Positions 1 to 10,018 of a stretch of 64,000 bases of DNA are shown here, one piece after another. The DNA is from Microvirga terrae. GTDB lineage: Bacteria; Pseudomonadota; Alphaproteobacteria; Rhizobiales; Beijerinckiaceae. The stretch lies in assembly GCF_013307435.2 (NCBI RefSeq), contig NZ_CP102845.1, positions 4,276,001 to 4,340,000 of the forward strand, in the 5' to 3' direction. The first letter of the stretch is position 1; each line of letters begins with the position of its first letter. The notes beneath the pieces were generated by a model. It was not told the DNA's origin, ran no database searches, and saw nothing but the letters and a program-made list of their open reading frames with translations. A program made the position numbers and the translations under genes.

Positions 1-14
1 AAATTGACAGACCA

Positions 15-47
15 ATGCACCTGCATCAAAACTCTATGCACTTGCAT
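15..47. promoter_or_regulatory. tandem palindromic operator upstream of doxX-gst
   Basis: Two copies of the palindrome ATGCA-NN-TGCAT lie at 15-26 and 36-47. Their centres are 21 bp apart, so they sit on the same helix face. The second ends one base before the ribosome binding site (GGAGA, 48-52) of the DoxX gene. A TTGACA hexamer at 4-9 could be a -35 box, but I see no convincing -10. The layout suits a dimeric repressor of MarR/HxlR type; the regulator is not in the window. Confidence 0.55.
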
Positions 48-58
48 GGAGAATTGCA

Positions 59-508
59 ATGCCACTCGCCCACCCGTCTCCTTCCGACTATGCGGCCCTG
101 CTCCTGCGCGTCGCGCTCGGTGTCATGTATATCGCTCACAGCGTCGTCCTGAAGTGGATGACCTTCACCCTCGCCGGAACCGCGCAATACTTCGAGTCGC
201 TTGGCCTGCCCGGCGCCCTCGCCTATGCCACCTTCCTGGCCGAGTTCATCGGCGGCGTCCTGCTCGTGCTGGGCGTGCAGAGCCGCTGGGTGGCGCTGGG
301 CCTGCTGCCGGTCCTGTTCGGGGCGGCCTGGGTGCATATCGGCAATGGCTGGGTCTTCTCGGCTCCAGGCGGCGGCTGGGAATACCCGCTTTACCTGATC
401 GTCCTGTCCGTCGCACAAGCCCTTCTCGGCGACGGGGCCTATGCCCTCAAGCCCTCCCGCCCGCTGAGTCTCGCCCCCGCGCCGGCCTCCCTCAAGGCCG
501 CGGCCTGA
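59..508 (+). CDS. DoxX family membrane protein
   Basis: A 149-residue protein with four hydrophobic helices (about residues 10-32, 50-72, 75-95 and 105-125) and the LLLRVALGVMYIAHS-type first helix of the DoxX family. It should sit in the inner membrane. DoxX proteins are linked to redox and thiol stress, but their reaction is poorly defined. The start at 59 follows GGAGA at 7 bases. The glutathione S-transferase gene follows after 25 bases, so the two probably form one operon under the tandem palindrome upstream. That pairing suggests a role in electrophile or oxidant response (inference). The family assignment is sound; the exact role is unknown. Confidence 0.85.
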   Translation: MPLAHPSPSDYAALLLRVALGVMYIAHSVVLKWMTFTLAGTAQYFESLGLPGALAYATFLAEFIGGVLLVLGVQSRWVALGLLPVLFGAAWVHIGNGWVFSAPGGGWEYPLYLIVLSVAQALLGDGAYALKPSRPLSLAPAPASLKAAA

Positions 509-533
509 TCCCCTTCAACCCTGGAGAAGACCC

Positions 534-1151
534 ATGAAGCTCTACTATTATCCCGGCGCCTGCTCGCTCGCGCCTCACATCGTCGCCCGCGAGGCCGGCA
601 TTCCGGTGAGCCTGGAGAAGGTCGATCTGGCCAACCGCACCACCGAGTCCGGGGCGAACTACGCCACCATCAACCCGAAGGGCTACGTGCCGGCGCTCGG
701 CCTGCAGGACGGCTCCGTGCTCACCGAGGCCAGCGCCATCGTCCAGTACCTGGCCGACCAGCAGCCGGACACGACGCTCGTGCCGGCCCCCGGGACCGTG
801 GAGCGCTACCGGCTGCTCGAATGGCTCGGCTTCATCAGCACCGAGATCCACAAGGGCTTCGGCCCCCTGTGGAACCCGGCCACCCCGGACGCCGTTAAGG
901 CCGCCACCAAGGAGCGCCTCGCTGCCCGGTTCGCCTATCTCGACGAGGCTCTGGCCAAGCGGCCCTACCTGATGGGCGAGACCTTCACGATCGCCGACGC
1001 CTATCTGTTCACGGTCGTGAACTGGGCGAACTTCCACAATGTCGACCTTTCGCCGTTCCCGCACCTGCAGGCCTTCCAGGCCCGCATCGCGGCGCGCCCG
1101 AGCGTCCAGCAGGCCCTGGAGGCCGAAGGGCTTCTGAAGACCGCCGCCTGA
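534..1151 (+). CDS. gst: glutathione S-transferase, beta class
   Basis: A 205-residue cytosolic glutathione S-transferase. The N-terminal thioredoxin-like domain (1-80) opens with MKLYYYPGACSL, and Cys10 is in the place of the beta-class catalytic cysteine. The cis-proline segment is NPKGYVPAL (about 51-59) and the glutathione-binding segment is LTEASAIVQYL (about 63-73). The all-helical C-terminal domain follows. It probably conjugates glutathione to electrophiles or reduces mixed disulfides. It is the second gene of the doxX operon, has a GGAGAAG ribosome site, and ends at a strong terminator. Length is typical of the family. The physiological substrate cannot be read from sequence. Confidence 0.92.
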   Translation: MKLYYYPGACSLAPHIVAREAGIPVSLEKVDLANRTTESGANYATINPKGYVPALGLQDGSVLTEASAIVQYLADQQPDTTLVPAPGTVERYRLLEWLGFISTEIHKGFGPLWNPATPDAVKAATKERLAARFAYLDEALAKRPYLMGETFTIADAYLFTVVNWANFHNVDLSPFPHLQAFQARIAARPSVQQALEAEGLLKTAA

Positions 1152-1176
1152 TTGCTGCTGGTCGTCCATGACGAAC

Positions 1177-1205
1177 AAGGCCCCGGATCTCTCCGGGGCC
1201 TTTTT
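1177..1205 (+). terminator. rho-independent terminator of doxX-gst
   Basis: GGCCCCGG (1179-1186), a 6-base loop and CCGGGGCC (1193-1200) followed by TTTTT. It is 26 bases past the gst stop. Confidence 0.9.
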
Positions 1206-1229
1206 GCGTCGATGCGGCGGATCGAACGA

Positions 1230-2891
1230 TCACACCACGAAGAAGTCGCTCGCGCTCAGCACTGTACCAGCTTTCAGCTGGGCGAACTTGATCGCCGCAT
1301 GGTGAGTGCCCGACCCGTCCGCATCGTAGGACAAAGCGCCCGTCTTCTCGTTGAAGATGATGCGGTCGCTCTTGTCATGCGCCCCTGCTCCGACCCAGAA
1401 CGCGGCTTTGGACAACACGCCTTTCTGGAGCTTGCTGAAGATTGCCTTCGCCAGGCTGATCGAGTCGTCTGCGTGTTCGAAATCCGTGATCCGGTCCACG
1501 TTCTTCGGCCCCAGCTTGCTGCTGAAGGCGAACGTGTCCTGACCATCACGGCCGGTCAGGGTATCGTTGCCGAGACCGCCGTTGAGATAGTCGTGCCCGC
1601 TCTCGCCCATGAAGGTTTCAGCCTTCTTGCCGCCGCGGAAGGAGAGGTTCTTGGCCGGGGAGGCGATGGGTGTGGACGGCGTAGGAGTGGAGGGCTCCGT
1701 TGCGGGCGTAGGTGTGACCGCTGGTGATGGCGCAGACGGAGGTGGCAGCGTGAAGATCCTATCGCCGAAGAGCGCGAATTCTACTCCGCCCAGATAGTCG
1801 ATTCCATCGCCCGTAGCGCGGTGATCCGTGACCGTAATTGTACCGCTTTGCGCGAGGGAAATAGTGTAATCGGAGAAATTGCCCGTGAATACCGCGGTGT
1901 CTGAACCTGCACCTCCAACGAGAAGATCGTTGCCGGCTCCGCCGCTCAGAAGGTCATTGCCGTCATAGCCATCAAGGGTATCGTTTCCATCATTGCCGGT
2001 GAGCGTATTGGCCGCAGAGTTTCCGATCAACCTGTCGCTGAATACCCCGCCACTCAGATTTTCGACGTTGCGGATGATATCCCAGGAGTCTTCCGAGGTT
2101 TGCTGCCGCTCCGTCACCCGGAGATCGATCGCCGAAGGTGCAACGACGATCAGTGTGTCGGTCCCGCCGCCTGCATCCAGAAAGTTCGCTCCGTTTTCAG
2201 TGATGAACGTCTCATCACCCGCTCCCCCGAAGGCTGTGTCGTTCCCATGGCCCATATACACAAGACCCGTGACCACGCCTCCCCGACCGTCATAAAGATC
2301 GCTCTTCACCCCCAGAGCGATCCTGCCTTCAATGGTGCCCCGATTGATGATCGTATTCGATCCGCCGAAAAGACCGTTAACGGCTTCACAATCAGGCGTC
2401 GCTGTCGAGATCCGGCCCGTGTTGTTGATCATTAGGCTCTGATCTGGATCGTTCATCCCCGCGGCAACGATGCCATAATCCTGGCCGATAATCGTCCCGC
2501 TGTTGGTAATAAAGGTCTTAGGGCTCCAAACCTCAATTGCTGTGAGAACACCGGAGATCCTACCCTCGTTGTTGAGGTAGTTGGGACGGTCGGAAGGGTA
2601 ATCGTTCACCAATCGGAGGCCAGAGTCGAACCCGTAGATACTACCTGTGCTGCCGACACTGACGGTCCCATGCACCGCCACCCCCGTGGCAAGGCGGCTA
2701 CTGACCCTCCCGTCGATCAGGAGGGTAACGTCATATCCCCCGATCACGGCGAAAGCATTGTAGCCATTCGCAATGATCTCGGATCCAGCCTCGAGAATAA
2801 CCGTATCACCCGATGAAAGTCCGAGGGCGTGCTGACCATCTTTGTCAGTCGGAGAGAGCGGGTTCGACGCGTTGATCACATATGTGGTCAT
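1230..2891 (-). CDS. RTX calcium-binding secreted protein with beta-helix-like N-terminus
   Basis: A 553-residue protein with no Sec signal. Residues 1-210 carry repeating N-x-G-x-I / N-T-G-R-I strands with the look of a right-handed beta-helix. RTX nonapeptides (GGxGxDxUx type) occur at about 215-230, 288-335 and 425-452. A Pro/Thr-rich linker spans about 382-411. The last 100 residues resemble the serralysin C-terminal (M10_C-type) module and end in ASDFFVV, a typical type I secretion tail. The protein is probably exported by a type I system (none in this window) and folds on calcium outside the cell. The C-terminal module is shared with the proteins at 17272-18132 and 48940-50499. The upstream region (2892-3020) is AT-rich, consistent with its own promoter. 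Confidence 0.85.
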   Translation of the reverse strand: MTTYVINASNPLSPTDKDGQHALGLSSGDTVILEAGSEIIANGYNAFAVIGGYDVTLLIDGRVSSRLATGVAVHGTVSVGSTGSIYGFDSGLRLVNDYPSDRPNYLNNEGRISGVLTAIEVWSPKTFITNSGTIIGQDYGIVAAGMNDPDQSLMINNTGRISTATPDCEAVNGLFGGSNTIINRGTIEGRIALGVKSDLYDGRGGVVTGLVYMGHGNDTAFGGAGDETFITENGANFLDAGGGTDTLIVVAPSAIDLRVTERQQTSEDSWDIIRNVENLSGGVFSDRLIGNSAANTLTGNDGNDTLDGYDGNDLLSGGAGNDLLVGGAGSDTAVFTGNFSDYTISLAQSGTITVTDHRATGDGIDYLGGVEFALFGDRIFTLPPPSAPSPAVTPTPATEPSTPTPSTPIASPAKNLSFRGGKKAETFMGESGHDYLNGGLGNDTLTGRDGQDTFAFSSKLGPKNVDRITDFEHADDSISLAKAIFSKLQKGVLSKAAFWVGAGAHDKSDRIIFNEKTGALSYDADGSGTHHAAIKFAQLKAGTVLSASDFFVV

Positions 2892-3026
2892 AGATACCCC
2901 AGCCCCATAGAATTAGACAATATTTGATATGTTATCTAATAACTTAAAGCAATATCTCGCTTTCTAAGCTAAGTATTTGGGCCACAGCTGTGGATATCGG
3001 CTCATTGCAGCTACTCTAGAGGCAAC

Positions 3027-3053
3027 AAAAAGCCCCGGAGTTTCCTCCGGGGC
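3027..3053 (-). terminator. terminator of groESL
   Basis: Stem GCCCCGGAG (3032-3040) pairs with CTCCGGGGC (3045-3053). On the minus strand it is followed by a run of five T (3027-3031). It is 36 bases past the groEL stop. Confidence 0.9.
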
Positions 3054-3088
3054 CTTCCGTTAAGTCAGAGCAGTGGAAAGGGGACTTC

Positions 3089-4750
<1,662 letters not shown>

Positions 4751-4791
4751 TTAAATTGGAAAATTCTTGCGATCGGGGCGATGGCGGCCGA

Positions 4792-5079
4792 TTAGCCGAC
4801 GATGCCCATGATGTCGGATTCCTTCATGATCAGGAGGTCCTGACCGTCGATGCGCACTTCGGTGCCGGACCACTTGCCGAACAGGACGCGGTCGCCGGCC
4901 TTCACGTCGAGGGCAGCAACCTTGCCGCTCTCGTCACGGGCGCCGGGGCCGACGGCGATGACTTCGCCCTCTTGCGGCTTTTCCTTGGCGGTGTCCGGGA
5001 TGATGATGCCGCCGGCCGTCTTTTCCTCGGCTTCGATGCGGCGGACGACGACGCGGTCGTGCAGCGGACGGAACTTCAT
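4792..5079 (-). CDS. groES: co-chaperonin GroES
   Basis: A 95-residue GroES beginning [14 protein letters not shown], with the mobile loop near residues 17-33 ([12 protein letters not shown]) and the family ending [14 protein letters not shown]. It caps the GroEL ring. The open frame runs 22 codons further upstream, to 5145. That extension crosses the ribosome site (AGGGGAA just before the ATG) and part of the CIRCE element and does not match the family, so I start at 5079. groEL follows after 56 bases. Confidence 0.97.
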   Translation of the reverse strand: MKFRPLHDRVVVRRIEAEEKTAGGIIIPDTAKEKPQEGEVIAVGPGARDESGKVAALDVKAGDRVLFGKWSGTEVRIDGQDLLIMKESDIMGIVG

Positions 5080-5138
5080 GGAACTTCCCCTTTGACGATG
5101 GGCACGGCCCCTCTGGCCGCACCTTGGTCTCTTCGCTG

Positions 5139-5165
5139 TTAGCACTGTCCTTGGAGGAGTGCCAA
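5139..5165. promoter_or_regulatory. CIRCE element (HrcA operator)
   Basis: TTAGCACTG (5139-5147), a 9-base spacer and GAGTGCCAA (5157-5165). It matches the 9-9-9 CIRCE consensus TTAGCACTC-N9-GAGTGCTAA with one change in each arm. It lies just downstream of the predicted transcription start of groES-groEL, where HrcA would block transcription. Confidence 0.93.
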
Positions 5166-5175
5166 CGCTGGCGGC

Positions 5176-5204
5176 GAGATAGTCATATGGGCGGAGGGAG
5201 TCAA
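5176..5204 (-). promoter_or_regulatory. groESL promoter
   Basis: On the minus strand: -35 TTGACT (5204-5199), a 17-base spacer and -10 TATCTC (5181-5176). The expected start near 5169 puts the CIRCE element at about +4 to +30. This is a vegetative-type promoter; I did not find a clear heat-shock sigma factor promoter. Confidence 0.65.
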
Positions 5205-5298
5205 GAGACCTGCCCGAGGGACCATGGCAGAAAATGACCCTTGGCTCCTCCTAAAGGCCTGATGTGATGCTTTCATGACCGACCGGACGCCGGCTGCC

Positions 5299-6144
5299 TC
5301 AGCGCCGGGAGGTCAGCATCGCGGCCGCCACGATGAGGATGCCGCCGCCCAGGGTCGCCCAGGTGGGGATTTCGCTGAAAACCCCGTAGCCGATCAGCAC
5401 GGCCCAGATCAGGGCCGTGTATTCGAGCGGGGCGAGCCTGGCCGCCTCAGCCTTGGCATAGGCGGTCGCCATCAGCACGTGGCCGATCACGCCGAGCACG
5501 CCCATGAGCAGGAACCAGGGCAGATGCGCGGTGTTCAGGGGCTGCCAGGCCCAGAGACCGAACGGCGCCACCAGGATGAACGGCCCGATATTCTGGAAGA
5601 TGACGATGTGCAGGAACTTGTCCCTTTGGGCGCGCTGGCGCAGCAGCACCAGGCTCAGGGCATAGGTGATGGCCGAGACGAGGGCCGCCGCCACGCCCGT
5701 CCAGGACCGGGCCGCCCCGGTCTCCCCGGTCTGGCCGAAGACCACCACGAGGGTCCCCAGGAACCCGATGGCGATCGCTCCCACGATCCGGCTGTCGACC
5801 CTCTCGCGCAGCATCAGCATGCCGAACAGGGCGATGAACATCGGCGACAGGAAGGACAGGACGAGGGTCTCGGCGAGCGGCAGCTGTCCCAGGGCATAGA
5901 AGAAGCTCAAGGCCGTGACGACCGCAATCACGGAGCGGATCGCGTTGGCCGCGACGGTCTCGCGGTTGGGCCAGCCCGGCTTCAGAACCGCCACGACCCC
6001 GGCGACCACGAGGCTGCCGCACATGAAGCGCAGGAAGGCGACCTGGAAGGTCGGGTAATGGGCGGACATCCCCTTGATGACCGCATCCATGATGGACAGA
6101 ACCGCGATGCCCGCGGCCGCCCGCAGGGCGGGACCGAATATCAT
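5299..6144 (-). CDS. EamA/DMT-family permease
   Basis: About 281 residues with ten hydrophobic segments in two five-helix EamA repeats. The second repeat is clear from about residue 145 (GVAAALVSAITYALSLVLL) to the end. It is an inner-membrane exporter or importer of small metabolites; the substrate is unknown. The start at 6144 gives MIFGPALRAAAGI and leaves a normal first helix. A longer frame to a TTG at 6240 adds 32 basic residues and is unlikely. No strong ribosome site is visible at either start. It is transcribed toward groES but is separated from it by the groESL promoter. Confidence 0.85.
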   Translation of the reverse strand: MIFGPALRAAAGIAVLSIMDAVIKGMSAHYPTFQVAFLRFMCGSLVVAGVVAVLKPGWPNRETVAANAIRSVIAVVTALSFFYALGQLPLAETLVLSFLSPMFIALFGMLMLRERVDSRIVGAIAIGFLGTLVVVFGQTGETGAARSWTGVAAALVSAITYALSLVLLRQRAQRDKFLHIVIFQNIGPFILVAPFGLWAWQPLNTAHLPWFLLMGVLGVIGHVLMATAYAKAEAARLAPLEYTALIWAVLIGYGVFSEIPTWATLGGGILIVAAAMLTSRR

Positions 6145-6351
6145 GATGTCACGACGATGTGGAGACGGCGTCCGGAATGAGCGCCCTCGAGAAGCACGGC
6201 TCTTACAGCACTTTCCGCGCGCCTTCACCCCTCTTTTCAAAGCATCGACAGGAAAGCGATCCTCCGGCCTCAGCTTAAATTCAGACAGCTTGGCGGAAAC
6301 AAAAGCCGCGCTTCCGGTTTATTCTGCAAAACAGCTAGACAGGATACTTCG

Positions 6352-7116
6352 ATGCGCGCTTGGACCTCTTGCTCTGCACTGCTTCTGGCCGCCCTCCTCC
6401 CGGCTGCTGCCTCCGCGCAGCCCGCCTACCGGAGCGGCAATTTCTACGGCAACACCTATGTCTCCCCGGGCTACGACTATCCCTATGCCCACACGGAGGA
6501 TGGGTATGCCGAGAGCTATCCCCGCGCGGCGCGCCCGGCCGCACGGGCCTATCAGGCCGAACGGGTCGCGAGCTATCCTTACGACGTGCGCACCACCGGC
6601 AGCGTCGTCGGGTCCCTGCCGCAGGACTACGGCAACGGCACGGGCTACGACAACAGCATCGACTACGCGATCGCGCCGGAATTCCAGCGCCAGCTCGTGT
6701 CGTATCGCGGCGCCGAGCGCCCGGGCACGATCATCGTCGATACCAACAACAAGTTCCTCTATTTGGTGCAGGAAGGCGGCCGCGCCCTCCGCTACGGAAT
6801 CGGCGTCGGCCGTGAAGGCTTTGAGTGGAGCGGGCGCAAGACCGTGTCCATGAAGCGCGAATGGCCGTCCTGGCGCCCGCCGGCCGAGATGCTGCGCCGC
6901 CGCCCCGATCTTCCGCGCTTCATGGAAGGCGGACCGGACAACCCGCTCGGCGCCCGCGCCCTGTACCTGGGCTCGTCTCTCTACCGGATCCACGGCACCA
7001 ACGAGCCGCACACCATCGGCCAGGCCGTCTCGTCCGGCTGCATCCGCATGCTCAACGACGACGTGGTCGATCTCTACAACCGCGTGAAGGTCGGAACGAC
7101 CGTGATCGTGATCTGA
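6352..7116 (+). CDS. L,D-transpeptidase (YkuD domain), secreted
   Basis: A 254-residue protein with a Sec signal peptide (1-22, cut near ASAQP). A Tyr/Pro/Gly-rich low-complexity region (about 23-110) is followed by a YkuD catalytic domain (about 120-254). The catalytic signature is HGTNEPHTIGQ...SSGCIRM, with His214 and the nucleophile Cys230. It should cross-link peptidoglycan through 3-3 bonds or attach outer-membrane proteins to it; periplasmic. 3-3 cross-links are abundant in Hyphomicrobiales, which usually have many such paralogues. A hairpin with a short T run follows at 7149-7173. Confidence 0.93.
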   Translation: MRAWTSCSALLLAALLPAAASAQPAYRSGNFYGNTYVSPGYDYPYAHTEDGYAESYPRAARPAARAYQAERVASYPYDVRTTGSVVGSLPQDYGNGTGYDNSIDYAIAPEFQRQLVSYRGAERPGTIIVDTNNKFLYLVQEGGRALRYGIGVGREGFEWSGRKTVSMKREWPSWRPPAEMLRRRPDLPRFMEGGPDNPLGARALYLGSSLYRIHGTNEPHTIGQAVSSGCIRMLNDDVVDLYNRVKVGTTVIVI

Positions 7117-7148
7117 CCGCCCCGCACGCGGCATTCCATGCCTTATGC

Positions 7149-7173
7149 GATGGCCGGGCTCGTCCCGGCCATC
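7149..7173. repeat. REP-like palindrome, possible terminator
   Basis: GATGGCCGGG (7149-7158), loop CTCGT, CCCGGCCATC (7164-7173), then GGCTTTT. The same core (ATGGCCGGG...CCCGGCCAT) recurs at 10019-10041, and a variant at 21281-21303. It could also end the L,D-transpeptidase transcript. Confidence 0.7.
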
Positions 7174-7235
7174 GGCTTTTGGGAATCGCCCGCGGTCCAT
7201 TGTAAGGCGGCATGACCGGGTCAACGGGGGATGCC

Positions 7236-7565
7236 ATGAACTACGCCTATCTCTTTGCGGCCATCGTCAGCGAGGTCGTCGCGACATCGGCCCTCAAGGC
7301 ATCGGAGGGCTTCACGCGCGTCTGGCCATCGGTCATCGTGGTCGTCGGCTATGGGCTCGCCTTCTACTGCCTGTCCCTGACCATGCGCACGATTCCGATC
7401 GGGATCGCCTATGCGATCTGGTCCGGCGTCGGCATCGTGCTGATCGCCCTCGCGGGATGGCTGATCTACCGGCAACCGCTCGACCTGCCCGCCCTCGCCG
7501 GCATGGCGCTCATCCTGACAGGCGTGCTGCTCATCAACGTCTTCTCGAAAACCTCCGGCCACTGA
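7236..7565 (+). CDS. small multidrug resistance (SMR) transporter, EmrE-like
   Basis: A 109-residue, four-helix SMR protein. Glu13 in the first helix (FAAIVSEVVATSALK) matches the essential proton/drug-binding Glu14 of EmrE. SEGFTRVWPS, GIAYAIWSGVGIVLI and LDLPALAGM closely follow E. coli EmrE. It works as an antiparallel dimer exchanging protons for cationic compounds. I place the start at 7236, behind GGGGGA (7226-7231). An in-frame ATG at 7212 would add eight non-membrane residues. Confidence 0.93.
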   Translation: MNYAYLFAAIVSEVVATSALKASEGFTRVWPSVIVVVGYGLAFYCLSLTMRTIPIGIAYAIWSGVGIVLIALAGWLIYRQPLDLPALAGMALILTGVLLINVFSKTSGH

Positions 7566-7569
7566 CACG

Positions 7570-7593
7570 AAAACGCCCGCCGGAGGGCGGGCG
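7570..7593 (-). terminator. terminator between smr and the DUF2076 gene
   Basis: CGCCCGCC (7574-7581) pairs with GGCGGGCG (7586-7593). On the minus strand it is followed by four T. It sits between convergent genes and probably ends the DUF2076 transcript. Confidence 0.7.
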
Positions 7594-7619
7594 CATCTGA
7601 CGCGGCCGACAGCGGGATC

Positions 7620-8327
7620 TCAGGTCCAATCCCCTTCGTCGCCGCCATCGCCGCCGAAGTCGGAGAAATCGTCCTGGCCGCCCTGGTCGCCCTGGGGCTC
7701 GTTGTAGAGCGAGTCGGTGATGCCGCCGAGATTGGCATTGTCCGCCGCCTGATCGGCCCCGCCCAGGCCGGCCAGGGAGGACGCGTCGTTCAGCGGATTG
7801 TTGTCGCCGCCGAAGGCGTGGGTCAGGGCGTTGGCGATCATCATGCCGCCGGCGACGCCCGCCGCCGTCGTGAGGGCGGTTCCAAGAAAGCCGCCGCCGC
7901 GCTGCATGCCGCCGCCCCAGGCGCCGGGCGCGCCGCCCGCCATGCCGCCTTGGGGAGCCCCGTAGGGCTGCTGCGGGAATTGCTGGGGCTGGCCCCAGGG
8001 CGAGGCCTGGCGGGCCGGCGGAGTGTTGTAGGCCGGTCCCGGCGGACGCGACGCGCCGCCGCCGAAGATGCTGGACAGGAAGCCACCTTGCTGAGGCTGG
8101 CGGCTCGCCCGGTCGAGCTCGGCCCGCAACTGCTCGTTCTCGGCCTGGAGATTGCCCAAAGCCTGCTCCTGGACGAAGACGGCCTGGGCCAGGGCGTAGG
8201 GCGCATAGGGCTGCTGGCGCAGCTTCTCGGCGATGAAGCGCTCGGCCTCCGGATCGCGAGGCTGGTCCGCTACCTGCTCGAGGCGTCGAAAGATGTCGCT
8301 GATGACCTGGCGTTCCTGATCATTCAT
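7620..8327 (-). CDS. DUF2076 family protein
   Basis: A 235-residue DUF2076 protein. The N-terminal helical part (1-75) begins MNDQERQVISDIFRRLEQV and contains a short coiled coil (LQAENEQLRAELDRA). Next comes a Gly/Pro/Gln-rich stretch with GGFLSSIFGGG (about 78-145) and a hydrophobic Gly/Ala segment GTALTTAAGVAGGMMIANAL (about 148-167). The tail is very acidic (GGDGGDEGDWT). The family is common in proteobacteria, sometimes annotated as a periplasmic ligand-binding sensor, but has no proven role. A NUDIX and an SDR gene lie upstream on the same strand. Confidence 0.8.
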   Translation of the reverse strand: MNDQERQVISDIFRRLEQVADQPRDPEAERFIAEKLRQQPYAPYALAQAVFVQEQALGNLQAENEQLRAELDRASRQPQQGGFLSSIFGGGASRPPGPAYNTPPARQASPWGQPQQFPQQPYGAPQGGMAGGAPGAWGGGMQRGGGFLGTALTTAAGVAGGMMIANALTHAFGGDNNPLNDASSLAGLGGADQAADNANLGGITDSLYNEPQGDQGGQDDFSDFGGDGGDEGDWT

Positions 8328-8383
8328 GGCATGGCTCCTTCAGGGCGTGCTGGTGGAGGATGTAAGCATGGCCCCGGCCTTTG

Positions 8384-8980
8384 TCAGGGGTGGGCCAGTC
8401 CGAGCAGGCGCATATTCCGCAGGGCCTGCGGGGCGATCGTCTCCAGGTCCGCGACGTCGCGCCAAGCCGCACCATGCACCTCCCGCAGATCGGGACGGAC
8501 GGCGTCGCGCTCCGTTGCCCTCACCACATAGCGGATGTCGTGATGCCAATGCTCGGGTTCGTTCCGCTCGGGACGGGCCGGGATGCGGTGGCTGTCGATG
8601 TCGATGGGCAGGCCCGTCCGCGCATGCCACGGGTCGATCACGAGGCCGCCCATTCCGGTTTCCTCCACGGCCTCGCGAAGAGCCGACATCGCCGGCTCGT
8701 CCGGCGGCTCGTAATGGCCGCCGGGCTGGAGCCAGCGCCCGAGGGAGCGGTGATGGATCAGCAGGATCCGCCGCCCCGCCGGATCGAGGATGAACGCCGA
8801 TGTGGTGACATGCCCGGGCCACGTCCCCCGCGCGTGGAGGGCGTCCCCATCGGCGATCTGACGGCGCAGAAGCGCATGCCGTTCCTGCGGCACGCCGAAC
8901 GCCCCGGCGTGCGCGTTCAGGATCGTCCCGATCTGCTCCCGAAAGGCTGCCGGATCGAAGGGCACGGTCGAGGAACCCAA
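8384..8980 (-). CDS. NUDIX hydrolase
   Basis: A 198-residue NUDIX hydrolase. The NUDIX box runs from Gly88 to Met110 (GHYEPPDEPAMSALREAVEE...). The first acidic position is Asp94 instead of the usual Glu, but the metal-binding R102-E103...E106-E107 core and Gly109 are intact. It cleaves a nucleoside diphosphate linked to another group; the substrate is unknown. It begins 6 bases after the stop of the SDR gene, so the two are probably co-transcribed. Confidence 0.88.
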   Translation of the reverse strand: MGSSTVPFDPAAFREQIGTILNAHAGAFGVPQERHALLRRQIADGDALHARGTWPGHVTTSAFILDPAGRRILLIHHRSLGRWLQPGGHYEPPDEPAMSALREAVEETGMGGLVIDPWHARTGLPIDIDSHRIPARPERNEPEHWHHDIRYVVRATERDAVRPDLREVHGAAWRDVADLETIAPQALRNMRLLGLAHP

Positions 8981-8986
8981 GTGTGG

Positions 8987-9838
8987 TCAGCCTTCCATCA
9001 CCTTGGCGAAGGCCTCCTTGTAGTCGGGGTGCCAGCGCGACAGCGGCGGACGGTTCTCGATGAGGTCCTCGGCGGCCCAGCGGATGCGCTTCTCGTCCAT
9101 CTCGCGCGTGGTCTCGTTGTCCGGGCAGAGCACGTAGAAGTCCTTCCGCTCAAGGGCCGGCAGCAGGAAGTCGACGACCTGCTCCGGCGCCCAGGCGCCG
9201 GCCGGCTTCTCGCTGATGCCCCTGGCCCGGGTGAAGCCCGTATAGACGAAGCCCGGAATGAGCAGATGCGCCGTGACCTGGCAGCCGGGCCGGGTGCGCA
9301 GGTCGTGGGCGAGCGCCTCGGTGAAAACCTTCACGCCGGCCTTGGAGATGTTGTAGGCGGTGTTGCCGGGCGGCGTGGTGATGCCCTGCTTCGATCCCGT
9401 ATTGATGATGGCGCCCGGGGTGTTCTGGTCGATCATGGCGGGGGCGAAGACCTGAACGCCGTTGATGACGCCCCAGAGATTGGTCTCGAGGATGGCGCGC
9501 CAGCGCTGCGGATCGCCGAACATCTCGCCGCCGGCCTCGGTCCCGGCATTGTTCATCAGAAGCGCCACCTCGCCGAAGGCGGAATGAACGCTTTCCTTCA
9601 GTCTCTCGACCTCCTCCAGCCGGCTGACATCGGTCGCGACCGCCAGCACGTGGTCCGGGCTGCCGGCGACCCCGGCCACCTCCTCGGCGGCGCGCCGGAG
9701 CGCCTCGCCTTCGAGATCCGCCAGGCAGACCCTCATGCCGAGCTCCGCGAACCGCCTGGCGGCGGCAAGCCCGATGCCGCTCGCGGCTCCGGTGACGACC
9801 GCGACGCGGCCGGGGGCGATTGCAGGGTGCTGGGCCAT
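8987..9838 (-). CDS. short-chain dehydrogenase/reductase
   Basis: A 283-residue SDR oxidoreductase. The NAD(P)-binding TGAASGIG motif is at 16-23, NNAG at 96-99, and the catalytic set is Ser149, Tyr162 and Lys166 (AYNISK). Asp41 after the second strand (LADLEGE) suggests NAD rather than NADP. The open frame continues upstream through a REP doublet. I place the start at 9838 (MAQHPAIAPG) because GAAGGA precedes it and the Rossmann fold begins right after. Substrate unknown. A NUDIX gene follows at 6 bases. Confidence 0.9.
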   Translation of the reverse strand: MAQHPAIAPGRVAVVTGAASGIGLAAARRFAELGMRVCLADLEGEALRRAAEEVAGVAGSPDHVLAVATDVSRLEEVERLKESVHSAFGEVALLMNNAGTEAGGEMFGDPQRWRAILETNLWGVINGVQVFAPAMIDQNTPGAIINTGSKQGITTPPGNTAYNISKAGVKVFTEALAHDLRTRPGCQVTAHLLIPGFVYTGFTRARGISEKPAGAWAPEQVVDFLLPALERKDFYVLCPDNETTREMDEKRIRWAAEDLIENRPPLSRWHPDYKEAFAKVMEG

Positions 9839-10018
9839 TGCTTGGATCCTTCGTTCTTGTTTCCGAGACGGATGCGATTGGACGATCGGCCCAAAGTGGC
9901 GCGCCGGGGCTCGTTCGCCAAGGCCGGCGGAGCGATGGGCGCCATGTGTCCGGCGCGGTGCGCGAGCCGATCTCGGTCCCGGCCTGAACCTTCCTTGTCG
10001 TGGCGCCCTCTCCGCGTC

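Noticed and set aside
4..9. TTGACA as a -35 box for doxX
   Set aside because: A perfect hexamer, but no -10 at 15-19 bases; too weak to call a promoter separately from the operator.
5080..5145. 22-codon N-terminal extension of GroES
   Set aside because: It covers the ribosome site and half of the CIRCE element and is not part of the family.
5176..5204. RpoH-type heat-shock promoter for groESL
   Set aside because: CTTGAC is present, but the CCCATAT that could serve as a -10 is only about 8 bases away, too close. The vegetative reading with 17-base spacing is better.
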